This document shows positions 20,939-32,684 of a stretch of DNA of 64,000 nucleotides, piece by piece. Every line of letters starts with the position of its first letter. The first letter of the stretch is position 1. Position numbers and translations under genes: made by a program. Where the stretch lies: the NCBI GenBank assembly GCA_036435485.1, contig CM071601.1, positions 187,090,939 through 187,154,938 of the forward strand, written 5' to 3'. Origin of the DNA: Saposhnikovia divaricata (lineage: Eukaryota; Streptophyta; Magnoliopsida; Apiales; Apiaceae). The notes below the pieces were generated by a model. It saw nothing but the letters and a program-made list of their open reading frames with translations. It did not search any database and was not told the origin of the DNA.

Positions 20939-23900
20939 CTTGTAGACCATTGTAGTATTCCATTAGAAGTTTACTTTTAGAAACATACACATGATTTCTT
21001 GAGTTGAATCTTCTTCTCTTCTTGAAGTGGCAAAACAGTTGCAGAAACCATAGATGTAGATTTAGATAGGTCATTACTAACAGTATTCATCCTAGACTTG
21101 GAGTCTTGTGTTGTGGTGAGATTACTGCTAGCAATGCCTATAGCTTGCTGTTTTCCATTCTTCCTCTCATAGACTTTGCCTTGGTCATCATCTCCTTTCT
21201 TATCCTCTCATAGAATCTTCTTTTTTTTGTCCTCATCACCCTTATCACTCCTGTGATGACTTCTTCTTCCATCACCTTTGTCTTCATTCTCATCATCCTT
21301 ATCCCTCCTATTTTTGGCTATTTCTAGAATTGCACCAGTAGCAATGAATGTTCTGAGAATATGCAGTGCCTCTATCTCTTCAGCAGTTCTTATCCCCTTC
21401 TTTTTCTGCAGTTGATCAATGATAGCAATGAGGAGTCTGTGGCTCTGAAGAGTAAGATGACTAGGAATGACCAGCTGCTTGACATCTTGAATTTTGGTAC
21501 CAGACTGGTAAAGAATGCTTATTTGATTAGTGCACACTTCAGGTAGTCTAGCCTGTTGCTCATTCCTTAAGTCATTGTACAGACTCCTGTTATTCTCATT
21601 GACATCTCTCTTCTCAATCAGCTTGATTAGGGCATCTACCTCTGTGAACTTTAGAGCTTGTAGAGTTTTGTAGTTTAGATGCCATATCTTAGATTTTGAA
21701 ATCATCAGAATTTCCTTGAGCCATGAGCTATTGACCTTGTTGGGTATCACAGTGAAATACTCAATCTGATCCTTCAAACTCCTCAGATAGAGTAGAGTGT
21801 CACCAGCATGTTCCTTTAGGGCTTTCAGAAACTCCAAGAATGCTTCATCATGATAGACATTTGAGTTAGCGATTTCTTGTAGCTTGGCCTCAGTAATCAG
21901 CTTCACTTCTACAGGCTTGGCACTTTCAGTCTTGGAGATTTGAGGCTTGTCAGATGGCATACTCCCTGCAACTACAGTAGTAGTGATGGATTGCTTCTGG
22001 CCACCTGGAGTAGTGACATGCACAGTTGGTAAATTAACCACTGGCAGAGAGGATGGAGGTTCATCAATCTTGGCTTTCCCTTTTCCTTGAACATGAGGTG
22101 TAGTCCTTGTTTTTTACTGACCACCCTCCTTAATGATTATGCCTTTCTCCTTAGGTCTCTCCTCTCTAGGAGTCTCCCCCTGTGATTTTGAGCTCCTTAC
22201 AGTCCACTTCTCCCCCTTAGGCTTGTTGTCAGGCACAGAGGCTTTAGTAGGGGCCTTTGGATGAGAGAAGGCAGGGTTGACAGAATCTCCAAGTAGAGGG
22301 AGTCCCATGTGCTTCATCATAGCAGACAGCATCTGTTGTTGATGAAGAAGAACCTCAGCTGTAGAGGTAGCTTGAGTGTCCAACTTTTCATGGAAGAGTG
22401 CAACAGTGCCTGTGAGCTGAGCATTTGATTGTTTAAGTGAGCTCACTTCCTTTTCTAGAGTATCAACCTTGGTGAATAGCTCAGTAGCTTTAAAACCAGA
22501 GAGAGATTGTTCCTTGAGCCTCATCACTTCAAACTTGGACATATTATGCATAGGGACTTCAGTCACCAACTTATCTCCATACTGATTTGCAAAGAGGGTT
22601 CTCATCATAGCATTGGCATCAGTAGTCTTACCAGAGAGATTCTGAACTTGAGTTGCTAGATTGCTGACAGTACCATGAAGCAAAGCTAAGCCATTGTCCA
22701 TCTTGATGCAGGTAGAGTTGCAGTCTTTTTTTGTTTTGAGAACTGGATCTATAGTTGGAAACTTGGCAGAAAATTCTCTCTTGATTTCTCCCACTGTCTT
22801 GGCTGTTTCATCACATACTTTGTTGACTTCTATCTTAACACCCTTGCCAAGATAGTGTGCAGCCTTGAGGAATCCCTTGTAAGAATCATTCATGGCTTCA
22901 TACACCTCACCGGGAGTAAGTGATTTAGCATTTGAACCTAGTGAGGTGAGGTATTCCTCTATTAGATATTTGAGGGCTTCATAGAGAGTAATATCATACT
23001 TCCCTTGCAGCCAGGCATCTATATTCCCATCTCTCTCAGCCTCATCTGCTATTTTCTCCTTTTGCATCTCCACATCTTCCTTATGGCATAGCAGAATGGC
23101 TTCATAATCAGAATTTGAAATGTTGGAGGTGACAAGGTGTTGGGCTATTTTTACAAACTCAGGAATCTGATCCACAACTAAGCTTTGAAGTGCCTCAACC
23201 GTCAATTGTGGTGGAACAGACCCTGATCCTGAAGCACTGTCATGTTGCACAGGCTTCAGCCATTGTGACATAAAGTCAGAGCTAGAGCTAGGCAAGCTAG
23301 ACTCCTCAGTTACAGATGCAACTTCTGCAACCGGATGGAATGACTCTACCACTGGTGTCTCCACAGAAGTGGGATGAGTTACAACAATAGTTGACACAGG
23401 CACAGAGTCTCTAGTGAAAACTAGTGAATCCTCTGTGTTTTTTATGGTGTCATTAGGATATGCCCCAACATGCATTCCCTCACCATCTAAATGTGGTTTC
23501 TGGGTGGTGAGCAAAGTGTCATGCACTAAGTCACTTGAATCCATTGGCTCACCAAGAGAAGAGAATTCTTGGTGATCAATGCCTTGCTCCTTAATTGCTT
23601 GAGTTGCAGGCTCCAAAGAAATTTGAGTGTTAGATTCTGGAAGAACAGTGTCTTTTAGAATGGATTTTTTCAACTCCCCCTGAGAAATAGAGGGAGTTTC
23701 AATATTGATGTGCTCTCCACTCTGTGTTGTGCCAGCCTTATCACTCCCATGTGCTGACTCATTACAGGATTGTGCATTGGGGAGGATGCTTGATTCTATA
23801 GATGCACCCTGTTGAGAGGATACATCTAGTGAGCTGTTTGCCCCTAATTTTACAACTTCAGCCATTTATGTAACTGAAGAGGTGGTTTGTTTAATTTTCT

Positions 23901-24990
23901 TCTTCTTTGGTCTGTGTAGAGGTGACTCAGGTGCCTCACTTTCTAAACCTAGTTCTATAGCCAAGGCTGCTTCAGTTAAGATTTTTAGAGGTTCAGAAGC
24001 AACCTATTTTCTTTTCTTCTCCTTTTTACCGACACCACCCTGTTGAGAGGATGATGCAGGTGGCTCTGTGTTTGGTAAAGTGTTTGGATGAGAGGGTTGG
24101 TTAGCAGGCCTTAGGTTAGCATTTTGCTCTACTTGCTTGGGCCTAGCTAACTGTGACTTTGAGTCAAATATTGGCATGTTGTGGGGGTAAGTCCTAAATA
24201 AACTCTCCATATGGGGAGTTATCTCAAGTTTTACATCCACATCATTCCTTGTCTCCAAATTACCAAAAATGAGTTTAGTCATGGATTTAGGATAGCCTAT
24301 TCTATTTTTGTCTAACCCAGGCAATTCAATCAATTTATCATCTATGAAATTAAGTACAGATTGAATAAAGCGAGGGAAGAAAATTTCATTACCTCTCTTG
24401 GTTGAGTTCTTACCAAGTCTCCCATACAATTCTTGCAGAATTAGTTGCCCAACATTGATCATTTTCCCATAAGCAGGCATAGCCTATTTGCTGTGTAGGG
24501 GCACTAATCTGATCAAAGCTTGACTTCCTCGCGGTGAAGACTTAAAGAATGGTGGAAAAGACATAGCTCCATTCCTTCCTCAAGAACTTCCTATCCAAAT
24601 ATCCAAGCTTGATTGTATCCGAATAGTGGATAAATCAAAGAAGTCTTCCAATTCCTGATTATTAACTTAACTGTCATACACTTCTTGTTGTAAGCCCAGT
24701 GCTCGATTCATATCTTCAGTGGTGATAGTGATGTCCTTATCCTGAATCTTGCAGTAGATTACGTATGAAGTTATTGCATTCTCTAGGGCCACAACCTCCA
24801 TAGTAGCAGCCCTCCAAAACTTTTCTAGTAGGTCTAGATACAGAGTTGGGTTGGCTGAGAGTGCATCCTTGATGTATGATTCAGACATCCATCGAACGAA
24901 GCACTTAAAGTTTGCATTGGGTGCTTCAACATCATTGGTTATTGCTACGAAATTGGTTTGTTTAGGTACTATGAGTTGGGTGTTTGCCAT
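20939..24990 (-). pseudogene. SIRE-A post-pol ORF, N-terminal and central parts
   Basis: On the minus strand the likely start is the ATG at 24990 (context AACAATGGCA), giving MANTQLIVPKQTNF. The open pieces that follow (24990-24667, 24480-24004, 23865-22114, 22041-21208) are separated by stops and frame changes but read as one long protein. It has a globular N-terminal region (about 300 residues, with a region similar in style to plant-transposon third-ORF proteins), a long Ser/Thr/Pro/Glu-rich linker, a helical region (TKVDTLEKEVSSLKQSNAQL, a likely coiled coil) and a Lys/Asp-rich segment. The C-terminus lies beyond the Tekay insertion. No signal peptide or membrane segment is visible, so an envelope role is not supported here. 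Confidence 0.6.
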
Positions 24991-24994
24991 TGTT

Positions 24995-25108
<114 letters not shown>

Positions 25109-25139
25109 ACGAAGGTTGAAGAAGAAATTTAGCTCTTGA

Positions 25140-25898
25140 AGTTAGGGTTTACAAGTTTGGAACTTTAGCTGCCTGAGAAATCGAATGAAATGATTTGAAC
25201 AGTTGTGAAATTGTATATATGTGAGTGACTTGAGTTGTCGATTAGATATATGTTCTGTATCGACAAGTCAGTCATTCGAGAAGTATAAAACAACTATTCG
25301 ATAAGTCAAGAAAGGTTTATTCGATATCTCAAGCAGTTTGTAACTCACAGCTGGCAGTTATCTAACTTAGAACATAATTCTAAATTAAATGAAATATGTT
25401 TTTATGAGTGAATTATAATTTTGGATAAAATTCCAAAAGCAGTTAAGTGTCAGCGAAAAATCAGCCTTTTCAAATGATTCGATAACTCAAGAATATTCTA
25501 TTCGAGAACTCAAGAGTATTCTATTCGATATCTCAAAAGACACTATTCGAGAACTCAAGAGGGTTTTAAATAGGCCTATTCGAGAAGTCGCGCATAGACA
25601 TAACAATGAACCATTCGAGAAGTCCGACTTATCGGACTATACTTTTCACTCATAAAATTCAATTTTCGCTATCTTTTAAAATTTACCAGAAATATTCAAT
25701 GAAGAATATTCTAACAAATTAAATAGTGATTTTCTCAAAATCTCATAGAAATTTCAAGCTAACAGGGTATGATTCTCAACATATGCAACAGAATGGAATA
25801 TTTATAAATCATACTCCCGCTAACACTTACTTCAAAAATATTGAGCATTTAGATAAAATAAGTGTTTACTGCTGCAACAATTTAGTTGACATTTTCAC
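25140..25898 (-). other. SIRE-A spacer between pol and the post-pol ORF, with iterated motif
   Basis: No gene. Between 25228 and 25640 the motif ATTCGA(G/T)AA(C/G)TC, with variants such as TTCGATATCTCAA, recurs about ten times. Related motifs in the opposite orientation fill part of the 5' LTR (51160-51620). Confidence 0.6.
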
Positions 25899-27424
25899 TT
25901 AGCCAGATTTTGAAGAATTCAGCATTCCAATCTCATTAACCAACCTTGTGAAGGTGGCTTCATCCAATGGCTTAGTGAATATGTCATCTAATTGTTTATC
26001 TGTAGAGACATAGTGTAACTCAATGGTTCTATTAGTTGCATGCTCTCTAATGAAGTGATATCTGATGTCAATGTGCTTTGTTCTAGAATGATTGACAGGA
26101 TTGGTAACTATAGAGATTGCACTTGTGTTGTCACACATGATTGGAATTCTCTCCAACACAAGTCCATAATCTCTAAGTTGGTTTCTAATCCAAATCACTT
26201 GAGCACAGCAACTTCCAGCAGATATGTATTCAGCCTCAACTGTGGAAGTTGACACAGATTGTTGTTTCTTACTGTACCAAGAGACTAACCTTTTTCCAAG
26301 AAACTGGCAGCCACCTGAGGTGCTTTTCTTATCCACTCTGCATCCAGCATAATCAGCTTCAGAATAACCAACCAGATTGAACCCTGTGTCCTTAGGATAC
26401 CATAAACCCAAGTTTGGTGTGCCCTTCAGATATTTAAAAATCCTCTTTATTGCTATCAGATGTGACTCCTTTGGATTTGATTGAAACCTTGCACATAAGC
26501 ATGTTGCAAACATGATGTCTGGCCTACTTGCAATGAGATAGAGTAGAGAACCAACCATGCCTCTGTAGACTGAGATATCTACCTTCTTGCCCTTAGCATC
26601 TTCATCTAATTTAGTGGCAGTGGTCATAGGGGTCTTTGCAGGTGAGCATTCTTCCAAGTCAAACTTCTTCAATAGATCTTTGATGTACTTAGTTTGACTG
26701 ATAAAGATACCATCCTTCCTTTGACTAACTTGCAATCCAAGAAAGAATGTCAACTCTCCCATCATGCTCATCTCATATCTGCTTTGCATGAGCTTAGAGA
26801 ATTTTTCACATAGCTTCTCATTTGTAGATCCAAATATGTTGTCATCCACATAGATTTGAACTAGGATAATATCATCACCATGCTTCTTATAAAATAATGT
26901 CTTATCCAATGTGCCTCTAGTGAATAGATTTTCCAGAAGAAATTGTGAAAGAGTGTCAAACCATGCCCTAGGAGCTTGCTTAAGTCCATACAATGCCTTA
27001 AGCAATCTGTAGACAAAGTTTGGAAATTGTGGATCCTCAAAACCAGTGGTTGTTGCACATATACCTCTTCTTCCAACTCTCCATTCAGAAATGCACTCTT
27101 GACATCCATTTGATAAACCTTGAAATTTGAATGTGCCGCAAATGCCAAGAAAATTCTGATGGCTTCCAATCTAGCAACAGGAGCAAATGTCTCATCATAA
27201 TCAATTCCCTCCTGTTGAGAGTATCCTTTTGCAACCAACCTTGCTTTGTTTCTTACTATTACACCATCATCATCCATCTTGTTTTTCAGAACCCATTTAG
27301 TTCCAACAATGGTTCTGTTCTTTGGTGCAGGCACAAGCTCCCATACTTTGTTCCTTTCATATTGATTCAGCTCTTCTTGCATAGCAATTATCCAATCAGG
27401 ATCCAACAGTGCATTTTCCAACAC
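25899..27424 (-). pseudogene. Second RT-RNase H segment of SIRE-A
   Basis: Minus strand, two overlapping frames. The 27424-26861 piece starts within the RT N-terminus (LLDPDWIIAMQEELNQYERN) and includes FAPVARLEAIRIFLAFAAHS and YQMDVKSAFLNGELEEEVYV. The 27005-25899 piece includes LKQAPRAW, the YVDD box (LVQIYVDDNIFGSTN), RNase H (GYSEADYAGCRVDKKSTSG) and the terminal KQLDDIFTKPLDEATFTRL. The two are joined through a frameshift near 27000. It duplicates domains already present to the right (27425-27703 plus 45388-48031), and the two copies differ at many bases, so they are not a recent tandem copy. The catalytic residues are present but the reading frame is broken. Confidence 0.8.
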
Positions 27425-27703
27425 AAGTCCATAGTCTTTAAGTTGATTTCTAATCTAAAGCACTTGAGCACAACAACTACCAGCAGCTATGTACTCAGCC
27501 TCAGCTGTGGAAGTTGACACAGATTGTTGTTTCTTGCTGTACCAAGAGACTAACCTTTGTCCAAGAAACTGGCAGCTACCTGAGGTGCTTTTCCTATCCA
27601 CTCTGCATCCAGCATAATCAGCATCAGAATAACCAACCAGATTGAACCCTGTGTCCTTAGGATACCATAAACCCAAGTTCAGAGTGCCCTTCAGATATCT
27701 AAA
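27425..27703 (-). pseudogene. SIRE-A RNase H fragment left of the CACTA insertion
   Basis: The minus strand reads YLKGTLNLGLWYPKDTGFNL, then KSTSGSCQFLGQRLVSWYSK and AEAEYIAAGSCCAQV. It stops in a TAG and then fuses near 27420 to RT sequence of another copy. Its upstream codons lie at 45388 on the far side of the CACTA and SIRE-B insertions; the host sequence reads through when both are removed. Confidence 0.8.
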
Positions 27704-27719
27704 CACTACTAGAAAAACG

Positions 27720-28130
27720 TCCGATGTCTATGTAAAACCAGAACCGATGTCTTCGCATGTGTAGAGAAAGGTAGGGGTCTCAGACATCGGTTTTTAACCG
27801 ATGTCAATGTTTATGTTTAACATCAGTTTCTTAATATTGAACTGATGTTTATGTTTCAAATTTACATCGGTTTCTTAATAGTGAACTGATGTATATGTGT
27901 CAAATTTACATCAGTTTCCTAATAGTGAACTGATGTCTATGTTTCAAATTTACATCGGTTTCTTAATAGTGAACTGATGTATATGTGTCAAATTTACATC
28001 GATTTCCTAATAGTAAACTGATGTATATGTTTCAATTTACATCGGTTTTTTATTAAGGGCTGATGTGTTTCTTTGTATTTTACATCAGTTCTCTAGTATT
28101 AATCATTGTCTTTTTATTCCTTAGACATCA
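27720..28130. repeat. CACTA left subterminal repeat array
   Basis: A ~44-bp unit repeats five to six times (about 27817-28050). Each unit is itself an imperfect inverted repeat, ACATCAGTT...AACTGATGT. The same ACATCGGTT motif recurs at the right end (32530-32645). Such arrays bind transposase in the En/Spm family. Confidence 0.75.
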
Positions 28131-29059
28131 GTTTTTTGGTTTTCTGATTTATTTTGTTCTTTTATTCATGGATGCCCTGTATATATGATAGACCTAATTA
28201 CGAAAAACCAATATACCAAAACCAGATAAATAATATATGAAAATAAAAAAACCAATATACCAAAACCAAATATGCATTCAATCGGTCAACTACATTATCC
28301 AATTCAATATCAAAACTAATTACATAATCCAAACCATCCAATATCGACACTACATTGATATAATATCTTAAATGAATAGTTGTAAGCACTCGAACGTCGG
28401 ACATGTTTTTAAAAATGCTTGACTAAAAAGATGGACAACATGTTGTCGGATTTGCAAACTCTCCACTGTATTGAGCCAAAACGCCTCACAAGCACTCTTG
28501 CATGCAAAAACACCCCATGTTGTTCCTTCTCCCACTGCATGCAAAAATCAACAAAAATCAACAAGGAAGCATTAGATTGACTCAAACAGAAAATTTATGA
28601 AAATGGCTATCGTGCCAGAAAATTTATGAAAATATGGTTCGTGGCTTCAAAGGGACCGACTAACACCACTACTACTACAATTTTCTTTTACAAGATCAGA
28701 CGTACATTTTTCTTCTCACTCCAATCTGAAATCAGAATAAATTCTAATTTAAGTGATAGGAAGTTCTTATCATAGCATGACTTGTTTATCTCTGTAGCAC
28801 CTTTTATTTATTTTCGGGTGAAATATATCCACAATCTACATAGAGCAGTAACATGGAAATACTGGTTTATATCTAGAAAAGGGGAAGAAGAGCATTTTGA
28901 TACAGAAATGAAGCTTGTAATGGCTGAAAATTTGATGTCAGAATTGTGCAGCGCTGTGGATAGGCTGAAGAAAGAATATAAAGAATCAGGCAGCTATACA
29001 GGCAGCTATAACTTATATGATCTCGTAATACTGTCCCACATCCTACATCTCTAAAAATG
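28131..29059. other. CACTA internal sequence without a recognised gene
   Basis: AT-rich sequence. Short ORFs at 28198-28404 (-) and 28782-29054 (+) have no motif I recognise and look incidental. Confidence 0.5.
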
Positions 29060-29480
29060 TCGACCTGGAGTGGATGGAAAATATTTCTGGTAAAAGTATG
29101 ACAAGTACCTGAAGGGTTTAAATCTGTGGCGACCTGATCCTCTGAAACGAACAGGACCTTCTGGATTTTTCTCACACTCTTCCATGCGGTTAAAACAACT
29201 AGCAAGATAAGCACCTTGCTGCGCTGCAACCTTTAGAGTAGCATCAAGTAAAAGTAGGCACACAAAGAAAGATGCATTTAGAGGACATAAATTAAAAGAC
29301 TTCCACTGTAACCTAATATCTAGTTGTAACTAACCTGGGCTGTTGCAGGAAGATTTTTCATCTGAGAATCAACTTGGGAGAGAGCTAATTTGAAATCCGC
29401 AATGTTCAATTCAATAGATTCTTTTGCAATATACCCTTTAGACTGCTTCAAAATAGAGAAAGAGTCAGATAATCTCCATT
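29060..29480 (-). pseudogene. Captured fragment of an external NADH dehydrogenase (NDB-type) gene
   Basis: Two minus-strand exons. The first (about 29480-29334) encodes KGYIAKESIELNIADFKLAL and SQVDSQMKNLPATAQ, followed by a GTTAGT donor. The second (about 29236-29120) starts after an AG and encodes VAAQQGAYLASCFNRMEECE and RFRGSGRHRFKPF, followed by a GTACTT donor. These match what I recall of the C-terminal half of plant mitochondrial type II NAD(P)H dehydrogenases of the NDB group, just after the EF-hand-like insert. Intron boundaries are preserved, so capture was at DNA level. The catalytic FAD and NADH domains are absent, so it is non-functional. Confidence 0.7.
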
Positions 29481-29519
29481 GCTAGACCTACACACCTTCG
29501 TGTGAAACCTGAAAATTTC

Positions 29520-29729
29520 TAAGGTGGATAACTGGTATTGCAATAGACATTGTCAAAATATCAACTGTAGATGCTACTAACATGGAATGAAATCAACAAT
29601 CATATATAACCACTGGACTATTGAGGTATTTGTGACCTATCCCCTTCAAGTTTACCTTTCTGACAATGTTGTGAATTGATAAAAAAAAAACTATGGCAAA
29701 ACAAAAGCATCAAAATATATATCTCTTGC
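29520..29729 (+). repeat. Direct repeat, copy 1 (CACTA internal)
   Basis: About 210 bases, from AAGGTGGATAACTGGTATTG to ATATATATCTCTTGCT, are repeated at 31910-32115 with a handful of differences. The two copies bracket the PP2C segment. Confidence 0.85.
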
Positions 29730-30213
29730 TATATGCATAAGACTACAACTGGACCAGTATAATATTAATATCAAAGATTTAGAGAAAAAAATTTATGTTT
29801 CACTTTCAACTGGTATTTTCGTGTTACTTTAGTGAGCCTCGTATTCCCAATTTGAGACGGGGATACTTGATATTTCAACAGCGGACAGGATTACTCTAAC
29901 TACAATATGCAATCCTAATTCTGATCTCCGACTTACAGGTACCAAAGAAAAGGGAAAGATCCTCACTAGTCCCCATTGTTTCCTTAACTGAAATCAAATT
30001 AAAATTCCTTGCAAGAAACCTAGTTGGGATTCATCTTTCTAATACGCCTTACCATTTACGATTTAGCTCTAAACAATGGTTAGTTCTTTGTGTAATGCAC
30101 ATGCAGTCAAGTATGGCTATTCACTTCCACTACTGTTTGTAGAATCTGAAAACATTACAGAGCAATGTGTCAAGTTCACATTGGTGAATGTAACATAAGG
30201 TACAGATGATTAG

Positions 30214-31907
30214 AATATACCTGCAGAAGTTCTTCTCCCTTCCATGGCTTCTTTCTTCTCTTGGCAACTTGAGCAAAGAAAAGGACCATCCCAGGGCCGT
30301 ATTTTTTTTATATTTTTAGGTCCTGAGTGTATTGAAACTCCCTCTCCAGGTTTCATCTCCACTTGACAAACGGCACATATGAATAATTTGAACATGTTGC
30401 AGATTGGGTATTTTGTATCCAGCCTCCAAGTCACAGAAACACATCAAACAACAAAGACCTAGCTAGCAAATTCATTATCCTCAAATGCAGGTAAATTATA
30501 TCACAAACAGTTGTCATTTCCGATATAACACAACCAATCATTAAAAAGCATAAAAAACAAGAATTGAGATGAAGCTTAAGCTGTTTGTAATGACATAACA
30601 ACGATCAAAGTTACAGACCTTTCGGAAAGATATGCAGATCCTTCTTCCACTAATTCCTCAACCACATATGGTTCACTGTACTCCTTTTCAGAAGTTGAAG
30701 ATGGCTCAGAACTCTTTTTTTAAACATAGACTTGAAAACTCCCATCCATTGCTTCTTTGGTGGTGCCGGCAAAGGAGGACTTGACTTTTCTGGGGGTTGT
30801 AAATCTATCACAATGCAGGTTATATCATCTCGAAGTCCCTTAAACCCTACAGCTTTCTGCTTATAGGGGCAAATAATGAAAACAGATGACTAACTAACTG
30901 GAAAGAAGAATAACAAAGTTTCTGACAAGAGAAAGCATTTGCAAGCACATACTTTAACTATTAGTGAAGCTGCGGCATCAGTTGGCATTCCACGACAACA
31001 CTCAAATGCCGTTTCAGCACTTAAAGCATCCCAAACACCGTCACTTGATATAACAAGTCTGCCACCACTAGGGGAAAGCTACACGAGAAAACATTTACAA
31101 TTTTACGATAAAGAACTTTCACAAATTCGATTATAACTATGCACAACTGGAAAATTCACCTTTAAGTTACATAATAGGAAAACTCTAAAGATCATGCCAG
31201 AACCGGTACAATTTTAATAAACTCCATGCCAATAAATTGTGGGTAGGGTTGATGAAGTACAAAGATTGAAGAGGGGTTTGGTAGGGGTAATTCAGAGTCA
31301 AAAGATTTCCCAAAAAATCACTAAAAACAATTCATCTATAATAAAATGACAAAATGCTTTTTCTTGTATAGGATTGTAGGAAGGTAGACTAGTTTGGTTG
31401 ATACTTAAAAATTAAAGTATCATACTAAATTCAACAGCAAGAAAGTTTAACCTGAGGGGTTAAACAATTTGGCAACTCATTGATCTTCATCATAGGCAGA
31501 TAAAAAAGATTTCCTCTTTGGTCTTTCGTGCATTCCTTAGTTTGTACAATAATTGTGACAACTACTTTTATCATACTAATCCCACTCTTCAGTTTACTAT
31601 CAATCTATTATTGTCTAAATAATAGGTTTCAAGTCAAGAGGATAACTGGGAGGGACCAATAATGTACGAGGGATTGAACAAAAAGGATTATCTTAACAGA
31701 GGAATTAGTATAGTACCCACTAGTTTATGCTTGAAGCCATTAGAGAGAGACAATTCCATGAATAAGCTCTATGAAAGCAACATGAAAAATGACAAACCTT
31801 CACTTGTTTCACATGAGGAACAGGGACAATGTACTCACCAACGTCCATATCTCCGATAGATCGCGATAGGCAAAACCCACCAGGCCAACATCTCAAAGGA
31901 CCAATCT
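30214..31907 (-). pseudogene. Captured fragment of a protein phosphatase 2C gene
   Basis: Four minus-strand exons with splice-like borders. About 31907-31799: IGPLRCWPGGFCLSRSIGDM then DVGEYIVPVPHVKQVK, which includes the PP2C D-V-G metal-site region. About 31078-30954: LSPSGGRLVISSDGVWDALS then a CCRGMP stretch. About 30840-30620: DDITCIVIDLQPPEKSSPP and a Lys-rich tail, with a frame break. About 30427-30214: RLDTKYPICNMFKLFICAVC, a Cys-rich tail with CxxC pairs. The last exon identifies a plant PP2C subgroup with a C-terminal zinc-like extension, as I remember from the Arabidopsis PP2C12 type. The N-terminal catalytic half is missing. It is a transduplicated fragment, not a working phosphatase. 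Confidence 0.75.
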
Positions 31908-31909
31908 AA

Positions 31910-32115
31910 GGTAGATAACTGGCATTGCAAAAGACATTGTCAAAATATCAACTGTAGATGCTACTAACATGGAATGAAATCAACAATCATATATAACCAC
32001 TGGACTATTGAGGTATTTGTGACCTATCCCCTTCAAGTTTACCTTTTTGACAATGTTGCGAATTGATAAAAAAAAACTATGGTAAAACAAAAGCATCAAA
32101 ATATATATCTCTTGC
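31910..32115 (+). repeat. Direct repeat, copy 2 (CACTA internal)
   Basis: Matches 29520-29729, see that entry. It begins right at the edge of the most upstream PP2C exon. Confidence 0.85.
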
Positions 32116-32664
32116 TCCAAGCTCCAAGATCTGTTAACAAATCGAACATTAATTGACCTAATATTGAAAGGGGGTTTAACAGAGTACAAAAAATTGAATT
32201 AATCGACCTAATATTGAAAAGGGGTTTAACGATTGAGAAAAGATTACAAGAATCACCTACAATTTGAGTTGAGGGTGAGGGTTAATTTGACCTAATTGAA
32301 GAAAAGAGGGGTTAGGGTTCTTCAACGCAGTCGCCAGAGCGGGGGGGGGGGGTGTTTGATTTTTTTGTCTCGGGGGGGGGGGTTGTATTATTTAGATTAT
32401 ATGTTTATCTTTTTTATTTTTTAAGTACAAAGTGTGCTGAGCGGGAGTTGTTTTTTGGTTAAGGGGAGAATATTTAGCTAAGGGGGGAAAGGAAAAGGGG
32501 GAAGCGCGGTTTTATTTTTTTAAAAATAAATTCCAGACATCGGTTTTACGATGAAGTGATGTATTTACCAATATTAGACATCGGTTTAGTTTTTACTGAT
32601 GTTATAGAGACTTTTAACATCAGTGGCTTTTCTAACCGATGTCTAATGTGTGATGTCTATTCTA
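32116..32664. repeat. CACTA right internal and subterminal region
   Basis: A ~60-bp imperfect tandem pair (GACCTAATATTGAAA..GGGGTTTAAC) lies at 32155-32232. Two G-runs of 11-14 bases lie at 32341-32354 and 32375-32385. Subterminal ACATCGGTT motifs occur from 32530. No gene seen. Confidence 0.6.
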
Positions 32665-32684
32665 GTTTTTCTAGTAGTGAAAGA

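Larger units (their letters stand above)
27704..32679. mobile_element. Non-autonomous CACTA (En/Spm-type) transposon with captured gene fragments
   Basis: The ends are perfect 15-bp inverted repeats, CACTACTAGAAAAAC, at 27704-27718 and 32665-32679. The flanking AAA at 27701-27703 and 32680-32682 is the 3-bp duplication expected for CACTA. Subterminal repeats with ACATCGGTT/AACCGATGT motifs fill both ends, as in this superfamily. I see no transposase, so it would need one supplied in trans. Inside are exon-intron pieces of a PP2C gene and an NDB-type NADH dehydrogenase gene, both on the minus strand. Confidence 0.85.

Noticed and set aside
28198..28404. Minus-strand ORF in the CACTA considered as a transposase remnant
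   Set aside because: No transposase motif; composition is low-complexity aromatic.
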